DNA from: Lysinibacillus irui
GTDB lineage: Bacteria; Bacillota; Bacilli; Bacillales_A; Planococcaceae
Assembly: GCF_028877475.1 (NCBI RefSeq)
Contig: NZ_CP113527.1
Coordinates: forward strand, 427,501-491,500
Direction: 5' to 3'
Length of the DNA: 64,000 bases
Part shown: piece by piece, positions 45,001 through 53,036 of the stretch
Numbering within the stretch: position 1 is the stretch's first letter
How the letters are laid out: each line of letters starts with the position of its first letter
Notes under the pieces: model-generated
What the model was told of the DNA's origin: nothing
What the model saw: only the letters and a program-made list of their open reading frames with translations
Database searches by the model: none
Translations under genes and position numbers: made by a program

Positions 45001-47566
45001 TGACTTAGGAGAGCTAAACGATAAAGGTTATATTGTTACGTATTCAACTTTCTTTATGGGCGATGGCAACACTGGAGAAACTATAAGTAACGTGGCTTCT
45101 ATTGGCTATGCAGGAGCTTCAGCAGCAGGCACAACTGACCAGGATGGAGATTCAAAACTCTTTAAGTATAGTTCATCGGATTCAACTGCTTCAGCTACTA
45201 GAGGTACTATTCAACTGAACAAGTTTAAAGTAAATCCTTTATCAGGAGTGCGAGAAGTATTTGAAGGCGTAACATTTGAGTTATGGAATAAAAATAATAC
45301 AGTTAAGCTTGCTGAAGGTGTAACGGATGCTAATGGTAGGGTAGCATTCGAGCAAGTACGCTATGGTAAATATACTTTAAGAGAAGTGACACCAACAGGC
45401 TATGAAGAGATTCAGCCATTTGAAGTCACGATGAACGCACAATTCGATATTTTAGTTGGTGGAGAACCATATGTTGTTGAAAATATCGAAAGTGTTACTG
45501 ATCCAAATGCGTGTCCTAAATTTACAATTACAGTGAACGATGCAAATGGTAATCCAATTAGCTCAGGTAAAGACATCAAATTATTGAATAGCAACGGCAT
45601 AGAAATAGCTCAAGGCTCAACGGATGCAAATGGGCAATTCACAGTGAAACGACCTGACACAGGTGGTTCAGAAAAAGCTGTACAGGCGGGATTATATACT
45701 GTAGAAGTAAAGAACGGAGCAGATAGTATTGTTTTAGAAAATGCAGAGATTACTGTGAAGTATGGGGATGATTGTAAGGCTGAGGTACAGCAAGCAAAAG
45801 CTTGTCCATCAGTAACAATTACAATTAACGATGAAAATAACAGTCCACGTCCAAATGTAACAGTAACTGTAAAAGATTCGAACAATACTATACTCGCTAC
45901 AGAAACAACAGATAGTGATGGCAAATTTATATTACCATCTACAACATCAGCAGGTACGTATAAAGTATATGAAGGTAAACAATATTTAGGCACAGTAACA
46001 ATTGATTATACAACTGGCTGTGAGGTTGAATTAACAATAGCTAGAGCGTGTGAAACATTTACATTAACAATTAATGATGTGGATGGTAAGCCGCGGGAAA
46101 ATGTAGCTATAGAGATTGTTGACAAACAAAATTCTAATAAAGCATTCACTGGTAAAACGGATGTAGATGGAGAAGTAGTATTTGTTAACCTTCCACCTAC
46201 AGGTCTTCCGCCAGCTGAGTATGAAGTGTATGAAAATGGTAAAAAGATTGATGAGTTTGCAGTTGATACAAACTGTGCCCATACAATCCAACCAGCACCA
46301 GCGTGTCCGCAGTTTACTGTAGAGCTAAAAGATGATAACGATGTATTAGTGCCAGCTAGTCAAAGCGTAGTCATTAAGGGCAAATCAGGTAACATCATTC
46401 CAACAAGTATAGATGTAGATGGACGCATTACATTTGTTTCACAAGATGTGCCAGCAGGTGTGTATGATGTGTTTGATAACAAAGTTTACTTAGGTGAAAT
46501 TGAAGTATCCTATAAACAATCTTGTCAAACAGAGTTACAAATTGCGCCAGCATGTCCAGATTTCACATTAACAATTAACAATGCATATGGGCAGCCACGT
46601 GCAGGTGTAAAAGTTACAATTGCAGGTGAAGATGGGATTGCTGTAGAGGAAAATGGTTCAACAGAATTTACAACAGATAGCCAAGGCCAAATTGTTATTA
46701 GCAATTCAATTATCAAGCCAGGCAAGTATATTGTAAAAGAGAATGGTGAAACAATTATTGGTACAATTACAGTAGGTAATACATGTGAGGCTACAATTCA
46801 GCCATCACGACCAGTTACACCTCCAGATCCAGTTGAACCAGGAAACCCAGGTCCAAATAACCCGGTAGATCCGAATAAACCAGATCCAAATAACCCGGTG
46901 GATCCGAATAAACCAGATCCAAATAACCCGGTAGATCCGAATAAACCAGATCCAAATAACCCGGTAGATCCGAATAAACCAGATCCAAATAACCCGGTAG
47001 ATCCGAATAAACCAAATCCAAGTAACCCGGTAGATCCGAATAAACCAGATCCAAATAACCCGGTAGATCCGAATAAACCAAATCCAAATAACCCGGTAGA
47101 TCCGAATAACCCAGATCCAAGTAACCCGGTAGATCCGAATAAACCAGATCCAAATAACCCGGTAGATCCAAATAAACCAGATCCAAGTAAGCCATCAAAT
47201 CCAACACCAGGACCAGACAATCCATCTCCTTCTGATAAGGGGGATGTAACTGTACAGGATGTGATTAATCAAGGTCAGCAATTACCAGGCTTTGATCCAT
47301 CAAATGCAACAAAGCAAACATTAAAGGCTTATCAAGACTTCCTTAACAATTATAATAAGCTATCAAAAGAAGATCAGTCTAAAGTAGCTCAAGCTATTGA
47401 TATTAATAAAATTAAAGCAGATGCAGAGCGTTTAGAATCATTGCTAAATTCAAAAGGTAAATTACCACAAACAGATGGAGCAGATCAAACACCGTTTATA
47501 TTTGTTGGCTTGATTCTTGTTATTGGTGCGTTATTGTTAATGCGTCGCCGCCAAACAAAGGCATAA
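42017..47566 (+). CDS. Large LPXTG-like cell-wall-anchored surface protein (Cna-B/SpaA repeats)
   Basis: 1849 aa. A signal peptide (to about residue 30, SVFADEG) is followed by an acidic Glu/Thr/Pro-rich segment (about 31-150). Several beta-rich adhesin domains resembling collagen-binding and isopeptide-linked Ig-like domains follow (about 150-1060). A SpaA/Cna-B type domain is at about 1062-1160 (RGTIQLNKFKVNPLSGV...YTLREVTPTGYEE). Then come five repeats of 75-95 residues, each opening with an ACP/ACE-type Cys and closing with a second Cys, and ten copies of an 11-residue NNPVDPNKPDP unit (about 1614-1723). A helical spacer leads to the sorting signal LPQTDG at 1816-1821, a membrane helix and the tail MRRRQTKA. 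Position 5 of the sorting motif is Asp where Gly is usual. No other Cys occurs outside the five repeats. Confidence 0.92.
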   Translation: MKNLKKLNIAIILLLLVFQTVLSPISVFADEGNDIRPIENTNTGSGTSEESELTNEAEPVEQPTETPAVPEGDASTDNGAESTEPSQPSNEEVGNDSEPVVPDEEGATETGEDTDTETDETDEAVTPEEEQLEEPMQADTPMPLAFTPESMQADISMSFKNLILNGTPIRDATDLANYSGPKPRKGDQVTLNYSFAVDPTKNYGVGSTFTFQLPANMIEEFTSGSFNVARTTEYASYHSTYDSATKTVTVFLDSDIEEAQAGNITFDFVAKFGNFADEEELEQTLIIPIEGGTTVNLPFEFAPLGNGDLLKKSAAAIKRDANGKVTIPWTVWVNTGGEKLNGASLNDVPDIKHALTGDITVERYKVGLNGFNPNSPGTPETILETAFPINLTDGNYAYKVTYNTVVTADPTDSSMTYKNTATLIGTNIPTTTADGTQTVQYGPSLDKARTGDKYRSEWTIKYNWLGQKIPAAQAILTDTLTTSSDTTGKHKIDYTSFKVYRVTLSNDGQTEQSATLLTKGKDYTLTEDDYDFKIDFDSPSNTTGPNGEVTSAFKIVYNTELEDEFVTDANQGTVTNTVTRGDGGSDIATVDLTPEIFNKSRGKIDYETKTIDWTLTIKAEKNLDNLVIEDDFTTTNKPGDTLKHTLTQWSDSTFYNVTGAGSLDYAITDKSGNAPAAGNEGFKVTFSNTIPAGSTITINYKTKFDIKPNGNVATMYRNLAEVTWDGVESTGNQASRTADYSPNQDSPTNNNGYKKVKVNNNTQEFAWRVGININKQDIDRATLTDTLGAGHYIPVPNGETLKEQITITRLNLTTEEGTTTGQPQLDSSKWTVSETVMDGKVTGFVITFSGLDASENNEAYLVEYTTKDADDIYGQSSGNASQYTNSAVLDTPHNGNYTYNAIATISNHANELITKSAAPRPAADIIEWTVTVNASNSKLGNIVLTDKPSANQKVLTNSFKKQEIKLNEKGDLVTGNTITINENEIVINPDGSFSLDLGELNDKGYIVTYSTFFMGDGNTGETISNVASIGYAGASAAGTTDQDGDSKLFKYSSSDSTASATRGTIQLNKFKVNPLSGVREVFEGVTFELWNKNNTVKLAEGVTDANGRVAFEQVRYGKYTLREVTPTGYEEIQPFEVTMNAQFDILVGGEPYVVENIESVTDPNACPKFTITVNDANGNPISSGKDIKLLNSNGIEIAQGSTDANGQFTVKRPDTGGSEKAVQAGLYTVEVKNGADSIVLENAEITVKYGDDCKAEVQQAKACPSVTITINDENNSPRPNVTVTVKDSNNTILATETTDSDGKFILPSTTSAGTYKVYEGKQYLGTVTIDYTTGCEVELTIARACETFTLTINDVDGKPRENVAIEIVDKQNSNKAFTGKTDVDGEVVFVNLPPTGLPPAEYEVYENGKKIDEFAVDTNCAHTIQPAPACPQFTVELKDDNDVLVPASQSVVIKGKSGNIIPTSIDVDGRITFVSQDVPAGVYDVFDNKVYLGEIEVSYKQSCQTELQIAPACPDFTLTINNAYGQPRAGVKVTIAGEDGIAVEENGSTEFTTDSQGQIVISNSIIKPGKYIVKENGETIIGTITVGNTCEATIQPSRPVTPPDPVEPGNPGPNNPVDPNKPDPNNPVDPNKPDPNNPVDPNKPDPNNPVDPNKPDPNNPVDPNKPNPSNPVDPNKPDPNNPVDPNKPNPNNPVDPNNPDPSNPVDPNKPDPNNPVDPNKPDPSKPSNPTPGPDNPSPSDKGDVTVQDVINQGQQLPGFDPSNATKQTLKAYQDFLNNYNKLSKEDQSKVAQAIDINKIKADAERLESLLNSKGKLPQTDGADQTPFIFVGLILVIGALLLMRRRQTKA
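46856..47185 (+). repeat. Ten tandem 33-nt repeats in the surface-protein gene
   Basis: Each unit encodes NNPVDPNKPDP, with Ser for the first Asn in units 6 and 9, Asn for Asp in units 5 and 7, and Asn for Lys in unit 8. The DNA is nearly identical between units. It makes an extended proline-rich wall-spanning stalk; copy number is expected to vary between strains. Confidence 0.95.
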
Positions 47567-47578
47567 TTAAAATTAATA

Positions 47579-47612
47579 ATAAAAAGCGCCTCCAATTTGG
47601 AAGGCGCTTTTA
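47579..47612. terminator. Bidirectional terminator between surface-protein gene and sortase
   Basis: AAAAAGCGCCTCC/GGAAGGCGCTTTT with a 5-nt loop between convergent genes. Confidence 0.88.
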
Positions 47613-48275
47613 TTAGGGCTGAAGGATATCCTGTGCATCTTCTATAGGATAGCTTTGCACAAAGTCTGCCTGTATAGCTAGTCGCTTCGTTCCTTTCTCT
47701 GCACAAGTAATCAATGTTAGTAATGTTTGGTCAGGAAGGTCGTCAATAATATAAATATCTGTTGCAGCAATCACTTTTTTGGTTGCCAATTTATATTCAT
47801 ACACATCTGTCATATCTGTTACATAAATGATGTCGCCAACTTGTGCTTGATAGAGTGGGCTAAATAGAATATCCTTATTCTCGAAATAATGACCTGCTAA
47901 CGCATAGTTTCCTTGTCCAAGCTGCTGATCAGGCTTCAGTGTACCAGCCCCAGCGGCAAGGACAGCGTTGCCAACGCCCTTTAAAATAGGAAGCTGCATC
48001 TGTACATTTGGCACGATAATACTGCCTATTACAGGCATATTGCTAGCCTTTATTTGCGCTTGGAGCACCTCTGCAATAGAAAGTGATTGTACATTGTCAA
48101 ACTCAAAATCTGCATGTGCTTGATTGTTTTTTTCAATATCCGTTGCACTATAATCGGCTGTATTTAATTGATCACTTAAACGGTCAATAATTGCATTTTG
48201 AATGGGCTGAATAAAAATAAGTAATAGACCAATAATCAGTATTAAAATAAGTAAGATTCGTTTGTAGTGCTTCAA
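47613..48275 (-). CDS. Sortase (class A-like transpeptidase)
   Basis: About 220 aa. One N-terminal membrane helix (ILLILILIIGLLLIF) anchors the catalytic domain outside. The active His is in NYALAGHYF, the Cys in LLTLITCAEKG, and the Arg in TKRLAIQ. It should attach LPXTG-like proteins to the wall. A TTG start is chosen because AGGATGTGAT, a near match to the ideal ribosome site, overlaps the longer frame. It faces the LPQTD surface protein, which is its likely substrate. Confidence 0.88.
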   Translation of the reverse strand: MKHYKRILLILILIIGLLLIFIQPIQNAIIDRLSDQLNTADYSATDIEKNNQAHADFEFDNVQSLSIAEVLQAQIKASNMPVIGSIIVPNVQMQLPILKGVGNAVLAAGAGTLKPDQQLGQGNYALAGHYFENKDILFSPLYQAQVGDIIYVTDMTDVYEYKLATKKVIAATDIYIIDDLPDQTLLTLITCAEKGTKRLAIQADFVQSYPIEDAQDILQP

Positions 48276-48312
48276 TCTATCACATCCTGACATTGAAATA
48301 ACAAAATCTCTA

Positions 48313-48352
48313 TAAAAAAGGGTAGAGTGTTACTTGCTCTACCCAGTTTTTC
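48313..48352 (-). terminator. Terminator of the tautomerase gene
   Basis: On the minus strand GGGTAGAG/CTCTACCC with a 9-nt loop, then TTTTTTAT. Confidence 0.8.
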
Positions 48353-48538
48353 TTATTTATCACTAAAACGTACGCCTGCAACGCCGTAATGGTTTTTAGA
48401 CATTTCTTCGATAAAAACTGTTACATTTTCTGCAGGTGCATTTACCGTGCGAGAAACGGCCTCTGTTACTTCTTTGACAAGAGCACGTTTTTGTTCCTCT
48501 GTACGACCTTCAAGCATTTTCACTGTTACGTATGGCAT
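48353..48538 (-). CDS. ywhB: 4-oxalocrotonate tautomerase family protein (YwhB-like)
   Basis: 61 aa with the catalytic Pro1 (mature PYVTVKMLEGRTEEQK) and Arg in the middle. Tautomerises 2-hydroxymuconate-type enols; physiological role in Bacillales unclear. In B. subtilis ywhB is in the same neighbourhood as ywhD, pbpG and speB, as here. Confidence 0.9.
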   Translation of the reverse strand: MPYVTVKMLEGRTEEQKRALVKEVTEAVSRTVNAPAENVTVFIEEMSKNHYGVAGVRFSDK

Positions 48539-48705
48539 AATATTGCCTCCTTTATAGAATAATGTTGTATAGTTAGTTTATAAGAAAGTATAAACTTCTT
48601 ACTTGCGTTGAGGCATACGCGCAATGTTGAAAATAGCGTATAGTATGACAAAATAATGCGTCGATATGCTTTCCTTTATAATAGCAGAATGGAGGATATT
48701 TAAGT

Positions 48706-49224
48706 ATGGCAAATGAAGAAAAACCAAAACAAAAAATGGGTTTTACCATTATAAAAAATGATCCAACAGATGGACATAAAGGGTTTGGAATTGGTTCACT
48801 TTCACTAGAGAATGTATCGCCCGTGATAATTGATGTAGAAGAGGGGACGGCTTCTGTTGAGATTGGTGCGATGCATGCACGTAGTGATGTAGAACGAGGT
48901 ATTAAATTTACGGTAGATCGCGCTGATTCAGAGGGTGGAAAACCGTATTGGCTAGTATGGGTGACTATCGATCATAAAGAGGATGGGCCATACTATGCAG
49001 GTGTAACTGCTTGTGAAATGGTTGTTAATCGCGAAAAGCGTCGTGGTTATAAAATTTTAGCTGACCATGTAAACAAAATGGATAAATCCATGAAGCGTCA
49101 AATTATTGTAGAGCATATGGATGCACCGTCTAAAAAAGTATTGGCTACTTTCCTAGAGCAACTTAATCCTGAATTATGGAAACGTAGTGAGGAGCAATTG
49201 CGTCAAGACTTATTTGTTGAATAG
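48706..49224 (+). CDS. ywhD: YwhD-family protein
   Basis: 172 aa. The opening FTIIKNDPTDGHKGFGIGSLSLENVSPVIIDVEEG and later DGPYYAGVTACEMVVNRE closely follow the B. subtilis YwhD pattern. Function unknown. GGAGGAT is ahead of the ATG. Conserved neighbour of the PBP and agmatinase genes. Confidence 0.85.
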   Translation: MANEEKPKQKMGFTIIKNDPTDGHKGFGIGSLSLENVSPVIIDVEEGTASVEIGAMHARSDVERGIKFTVDRADSEGGKPYWLVWVTIDHKEDGPYYAGVTACEMVVNREKRRGYKILADHVNKMDKSMKRQIIVEHMDAPSKKVLATFLEQLNPELWKRSEEQLRQDLFVE

Positions 49225-49344
49225 TCCAACAATGATTGAACAATCTGTGACATTTTGCAATCGCTTTCGATATTAGGTTGAAAGTGGGTTTGAAACAAAG
49301 TACACTTGATGCAGAGCTTACATTTTAGTAAGCTAGGACACTTG

Positions 49345-49430
49345 GTATCGCGAATGTGATGAGCGCTATGCGGCATTTGAACAACCCAAACCCAAGCCAA
49401 ATGCCCCATGATGCTCATACTTCGCGAACC
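49345..49430. repeat. Long imperfect inverted repeat
   Basis: Two arms of about 34 nt pair with a few mismatches around an 18-nt loop: TCGCGAA...ATGAGC...ATG...GGCATTTG on the left against CAAATG...CAT...GCTCAT...TTCGCGA on the right. It lies in a 340-nt gap between convergent genes, next to a separate terminator. It may be a small palindromic element or a structured RNA. No coding frame fits. Confidence 0.6.
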
Positions 49431-49435
49431 ATAAA

Positions 49436-49500
49436 AAGAAAAGCTTTCTGTTCCCACGGACATGTTTCCGGGGAAGAGAAAGCTTTTCTTATTTTTTTGT
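49436..49500. terminator. Bidirectional terminator between ywhD and the PBP gene
   Basis: AAGAAAAGCTTTCT/AGAAAGCTTTTCTT with an inner TTCCC/GGGAA helix, then ATTTTTTTG. Confidence 0.8.
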
Positions 49501-49565
49501 CTATTCGTTACTTTGTCGAGAGCCTTCATAACATAGAACGTGTAATGCTCAAAAAGGTTTCCGAA

Positions 49566-51638
49566 TTATTGCTTATTTTTTTCATCGCCTTTGAAAAGTG
49601 AGAATGGAAGCATGTTCCAAAACTCTCCCCATGTATTACTGTCAAGAATATCGAAGTTTGTACATTTTTCAGTTGGTACATCTTTTGATTCAACATAGAT
49701 AAGACGCTGTTTAGGACAAGCATCAGTCGCTAGTTTCCCTGTTTCGATATCAATGACAACGCCTTCTACACCTTTAGGTTTTTTAAAATCTTCATTTTTT
49801 GTTCCTTTGTTGACAGTTTCCATAAAGTCGATCCAAATCTGTTTTGTGGCAGAAGTGTCTTCCTTTGTTGTAAGGTTTTTACCCTGGTCGTAGCCATTCC
49901 ATACACCAGCAGTTAGGCTTGGTGTGAAACCAATTAGCCATTGGTCACTATTAGTAGAGCCTGATTTGGCAGCATAAGTATGTGTCATTCGTGAACGGAT
50001 ACTAATTCCTGTAGCAGGTGAATAATCACTGAACACAGGGTCGAAAATACCTGTCATCATTTCAGTTAAAATGAATGCATTTTCTTTTGAAATAGCCTTC
50101 TCAGCCTTGCTTGTAACATCTTTGTTTTCATAAATAACATCGCCATTTGCATTTTTAATGGACACAATTGTTGTTGGAATGGTTTGCTGTCCCTGCGACG
50201 CTAAAATATTATAAGCATTTGTCATTTCATATAGCGTCGTTTCAATTGTACCAAGTGCGATTGATAAATTATCTTTCGCACCAATCCCTACGCTAAAACG
50301 GTTTGCCATATCATGAAATTCCTTGAAGCCGATGTCCTCTAATGTTTTAACCGCGTATATATTATCTGAAATAGCAATTGCTTGCGCCATTGTCATATCA
50401 TGATCTGCAAACTGACCATTGACGTTTTTAGGTGCATACGTTCCACGACCATTATCATAAGTAAAGGTCGTTTCACCGACATCTAAAAAAGTAAGTGGTG
50501 TGTAGCCATTTTCTAGTGCGGCCGCATACAATATCGGCTTTATAGTAGAACCTGGTTGACGTTTAGCTTGCGTTACACGGTTAAATGAGCTCACTGAATA
50601 ATCACGGCCTCCAACTAATGCAGTAACAGCACCTGTTTTCGATTCCATACTAACGAATGCTGTTTGGAGATCATTCGCAGGCATATTTTTTGCAACTGCT
50701 TCTTCAGCTGCTTTTTGATGCTCCAGGTTAAGCGTCGTTTGAATCGTCCAGCCACCTTCACTAATATCGAGATTTTTTGTTTTTAAAATTTCACTGGCCT
50801 CTTGCCAAGCAACATCAAGGAAATAAGGAGCGACAGATTTTGTTGCAACCCAACTATCATTTTTTAAGACAAGCTGTTCATTTTCAGCACGTGTTTTTTC
50901 CTCTTGTGAAATAGCCCCTTGATCTGCCATAAGCTTTAAAATAACATGTTGGCGATTTGTAGCCTTTTCTAAATTGGCAATCGGCGAATAGATACTTGGT
51001 CCCTTTGGAACACCCGTTAACATGGCTGCTTCTGCAAGGGTTAAATCGCTGGCAGATTTCCCGAAGTAAAACCGACTCGCAGCTTCCACACCATACATGC
51101 CGTGACCATAGTAGACAGTATTTAAATATCCCTCTAGTATTTCGTCCTTATCATAAAAAACTTCTAATCTATAAGCATAAAGGGCTTCATTTAACTTACG
51201 TGTCCAAGATTTTTCATGGGAAAGATAAAGGTTACGTGCATATTGCTGCGTAATTGTACTAGCTCCTTGGACCTTTCCACCAGCTTTAATATCCACTAAA
51301 ATGGCACCAGCAATACGTGAATAATCAAAACCGCCATGTTTATAAAAATCTTTATCCTCAACAGCAACTACTGCTTCTTTTAAATAAGGTGACATCTCAT
51401 CGAGACCAACCCAATAACGTCGTTGATTTGTAAAGTGGTCCCCAATTTGGTTCTCATTTTCATCTAAGAAGATGGAGGCTTTCGGTACGGTTAAAGGCGG
51501 TGCACCAGCCACTTGAACATAGATGCGGAGAGCGACAAATGCTACGACAATTGCAGATGCAAAGGCGACAAAAAGAGTAAGGGTTTTACGGGTGCGCTTT
51601 ACACGCTTTTGCTTTCGATGATAGCTTTTTCGTTTCAT
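49566..51638 (-). CDS. pbpG: Class A penicillin-binding protein (PBP1A family, PbpG-like)
   Basis: 690 aa bifunctional peptidoglycan synthase. One N-terminal membrane helix (residues about 20-42), then a GT51 glycosyltransferase (VEDKDFYKHGGFDYSRI, GASTITQQYARN, KLNEALYAYRLE), then a transpeptidase with SxxK in QPGSTIKPIL, the SDN triad and KSGST. The place between ywhD and speB matches pbpG (ywhE) of B. subtilis, where it acts in sporulation. GAGGTG is ahead of the ATG. Confidence 0.93.
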   Translation of the reverse strand: MKRKSYHRKQKRVKRTRKTLTLFVAFASAIVVAFVALRIYVQVAGAPPLTVPKASIFLDENENQIGDHFTNQRRYWVGLDEMSPYLKEAVVAVEDKDFYKHGGFDYSRIAGAILVDIKAGGKVQGASTITQQYARNLYLSHEKSWTRKLNEALYAYRLEVFYDKDEILEGYLNTVYYGHGMYGVEAASRFYFGKSASDLTLAEAAMLTGVPKGPSIYSPIANLEKATNRQHVILKLMADQGAISQEEKTRAENEQLVLKNDSWVATKSVAPYFLDVAWQEASEILKTKNLDISEGGWTIQTTLNLEHQKAAEEAVAKNMPANDLQTAFVSMESKTGAVTALVGGRDYSVSSFNRVTQAKRQPGSTIKPILYAAALENGYTPLTFLDVGETTFTYDNGRGTYAPKNVNGQFADHDMTMAQAIAISDNIYAVKTLEDIGFKEFHDMANRFSVGIGAKDNLSIALGTIETTLYEMTNAYNILASQGQQTIPTTIVSIKNANGDVIYENKDVTSKAEKAISKENAFILTEMMTGIFDPVFSDYSPATGISIRSRMTHTYAAKSGSTNSDQWLIGFTPSLTAGVWNGYDQGKNLTTKEDTSATKQIWIDFMETVNKGTKNEDFKKPKGVEGVVIDIETGKLATDACPKQRLIYVESKDVPTEKCTNFDILDSNTWGEFWNMLPFSLFKGDEKNKQ

Positions 51639-51955
51639 CCGACTTCACCTCGTTTTCTCACAACTTCGAATTTAGCTTTAGTATGTGTTCGAACAATCAT
51701 CTTTAATCGAAATTCTAACTAAAAACTATTGCACTTTATTCAAAAACATCTATACTTTTTTTGTACTACTTGAAACGCAAGCATTCGACATAAACGTCAC
51801 ACCTTGTAGATTTTAATCGAAATTTGCTAGACGTTCCAATAATGTATACGAGGATGAAAGGATACAGGTTTCATTACAATCCTGTAAGCCATAATAGAGG
51901 AAATTGAAGAATAGCGATGAACAAAAACATATTTTAATGATTCGGAGGGCTAGCA
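51639..51955. promoter_or_regulatory. Divergent promoter region between PBP gene and speB, with a direct repeat
   Basis: No gene seen in about 320 nt. A 13-nt direct repeat, TTTAATCGAAATT, occurs at 51702 and 51812, 110 nt apart. It may mark an operator serving both genes. GGAGGG at about 51943 is the speB ribosome site. Confidence 0.4.
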
Positions 51956-52828
51956 ATGAGATTTGATGAAGCTTATTCAGGAAATGTTTTTATAAAAAGT
52001 CACCCTACTTATGAGGATGCACAAGCAGTTATTTATGGGATGCCAATGGATTGGACAGTAAGTTATCGTCCAGGATCACGCTTCGGTCCACAACGTATTC
52101 GTGAGGTATCAATTGGTCTTGAAGAGTACAGCCCATATTTAGATCGTGAGCTTGAAGAAGTTAAGTACTTCGATGCAGGTGATATTCCACTACCTTTCGG
52201 GAATGCACAGCGTTCATTAGATGAAATTGAAAAGTTCATTGAAAAATTATTAGCGGATGGCAAAGTTCCAGTTGGTATGGGAGGGGAACATTTAGTGTCT
52301 TGGCCTGTCATGAAGGCTGTTTCTGCTAAATACGATGACCTTGCGATTATTCACTTTGATGCACATACGGATTTACGTGTGGAATATGAAGGAGAGCCAC
52401 TTTCTCACTCAACACCAATCCGTAAAATTGCAGAACATATCGGACCAAAGAATGTCTATTCATTTGGCATTCGTTCAGGCATGAAAGAAGAATTTGAATG
52501 GGCGAAGGAAAACGGCATGCACATTTCAAAATTTGAAGTGCTTGAACCATTAAAAGAAGTGCTACCAACATTAGCTGGACGCAATGTTTATGTAACAATC
52601 GATATTGATGTTTTAGATCCAGCCCATGCACCAGGTACTGGGACGGTTGATTGTGGTGGTATTACATCCAAAGAATTACTAGCCTCTATCCATGCTATTG
52701 CAGCAAGTGGTGTAAATGTTGTAGGCTTTGACCTTGTAGAAGTAGCACCAATCTACGACTCATCAGAAATGACAGCAAACACAGCCTCTAAATTATTACG
52801 TGAAATGATTTTAGGCTGGGTAAAATAA
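51956..52828 (+). CDS. speB: Agmatinase
   Basis: 290 aa ureohydrolase. Metal-binding blocks GGEHLVSWP, HFDAHTDLR, and TIDIDVLDPAHAPGTGT are intact. It converts agmatine to putrescine. In B. subtilis spermidine synthase (speE) precedes it; here speE is absent from that place. Confidence 0.95.
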   Translation: MRFDEAYSGNVFIKSHPTYEDAQAVIYGMPMDWTVSYRPGSRFGPQRIREVSIGLEEYSPYLDRELEEVKYFDAGDIPLPFGNAQRSLDEIEKFIEKLLADGKVPVGMGGEHLVSWPVMKAVSAKYDDLAIIHFDAHTDLRVEYEGEPLSHSTPIRKIAEHIGPKNVYSFGIRSGMKEEFEWAKENGMHISKFEVLEPLKEVLPTLAGRNVYVTIDIDVLDPAHAPGTGTVDCGGITSKELLASIHAIAASGVNVVGFDLVEVAPIYDSSEMTANTASKLLREMILGWVK

Positions 52829-52845
52829 GTAAAATAGCGATTTGT

Positions 52846-52875
52846 TGGGGTTAGCTAAGGCTAGCCCCATTTTTA
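52846..52875 (+). terminator. Terminator of speB
   Basis: GGGGTTAGC/GCTAGCCCC (one G-U) followed by ATTTTTA. Confidence 0.8.
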
Positions 52876-52953
52876 TATTTAAGACAATAAAATTGAAACT
52901 TATTTCAATTACTTTCGTATAAGAAAAATAGAGTAAAAAGAAATAATCTAAGG

Positions 52954-53000
52954 ACATGATTTCAATGGATAGTATCCGTACCTGAAATCATGTTTATTCC
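52954..53000 (+). promoter_or_regulatory. Strong hairpin in the leader of the small membrane ORF/yidC message
   Basis: An 11-bp perfect stem (ACATGATTTCA/TGAAATCATGT) encloses an inner GGAT/ATCC helix and is followed by TTATT. It lies about 40 nt before the leader ORF and could terminate readthrough or act as an attenuator. Confidence 0.5.
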
Positions 53001-53036
53001 TAGCTAACGTAATAAAAATAGGGAAGGAGGAGTATG

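Noticed and set aside
46856..47185. Regular repeats that could be mistaken for a CRISPR array
   Set aside because: Units are directly abutting with no spacers and are in frame within a gene.
46798..47225. Two minus-strand open frames of 136-140 residues with Gly/Leu/Phe repeats
   Set aside because: They are antisense shadows of the 33-nt repeat array; no ribosome site and period identical to the repeat.
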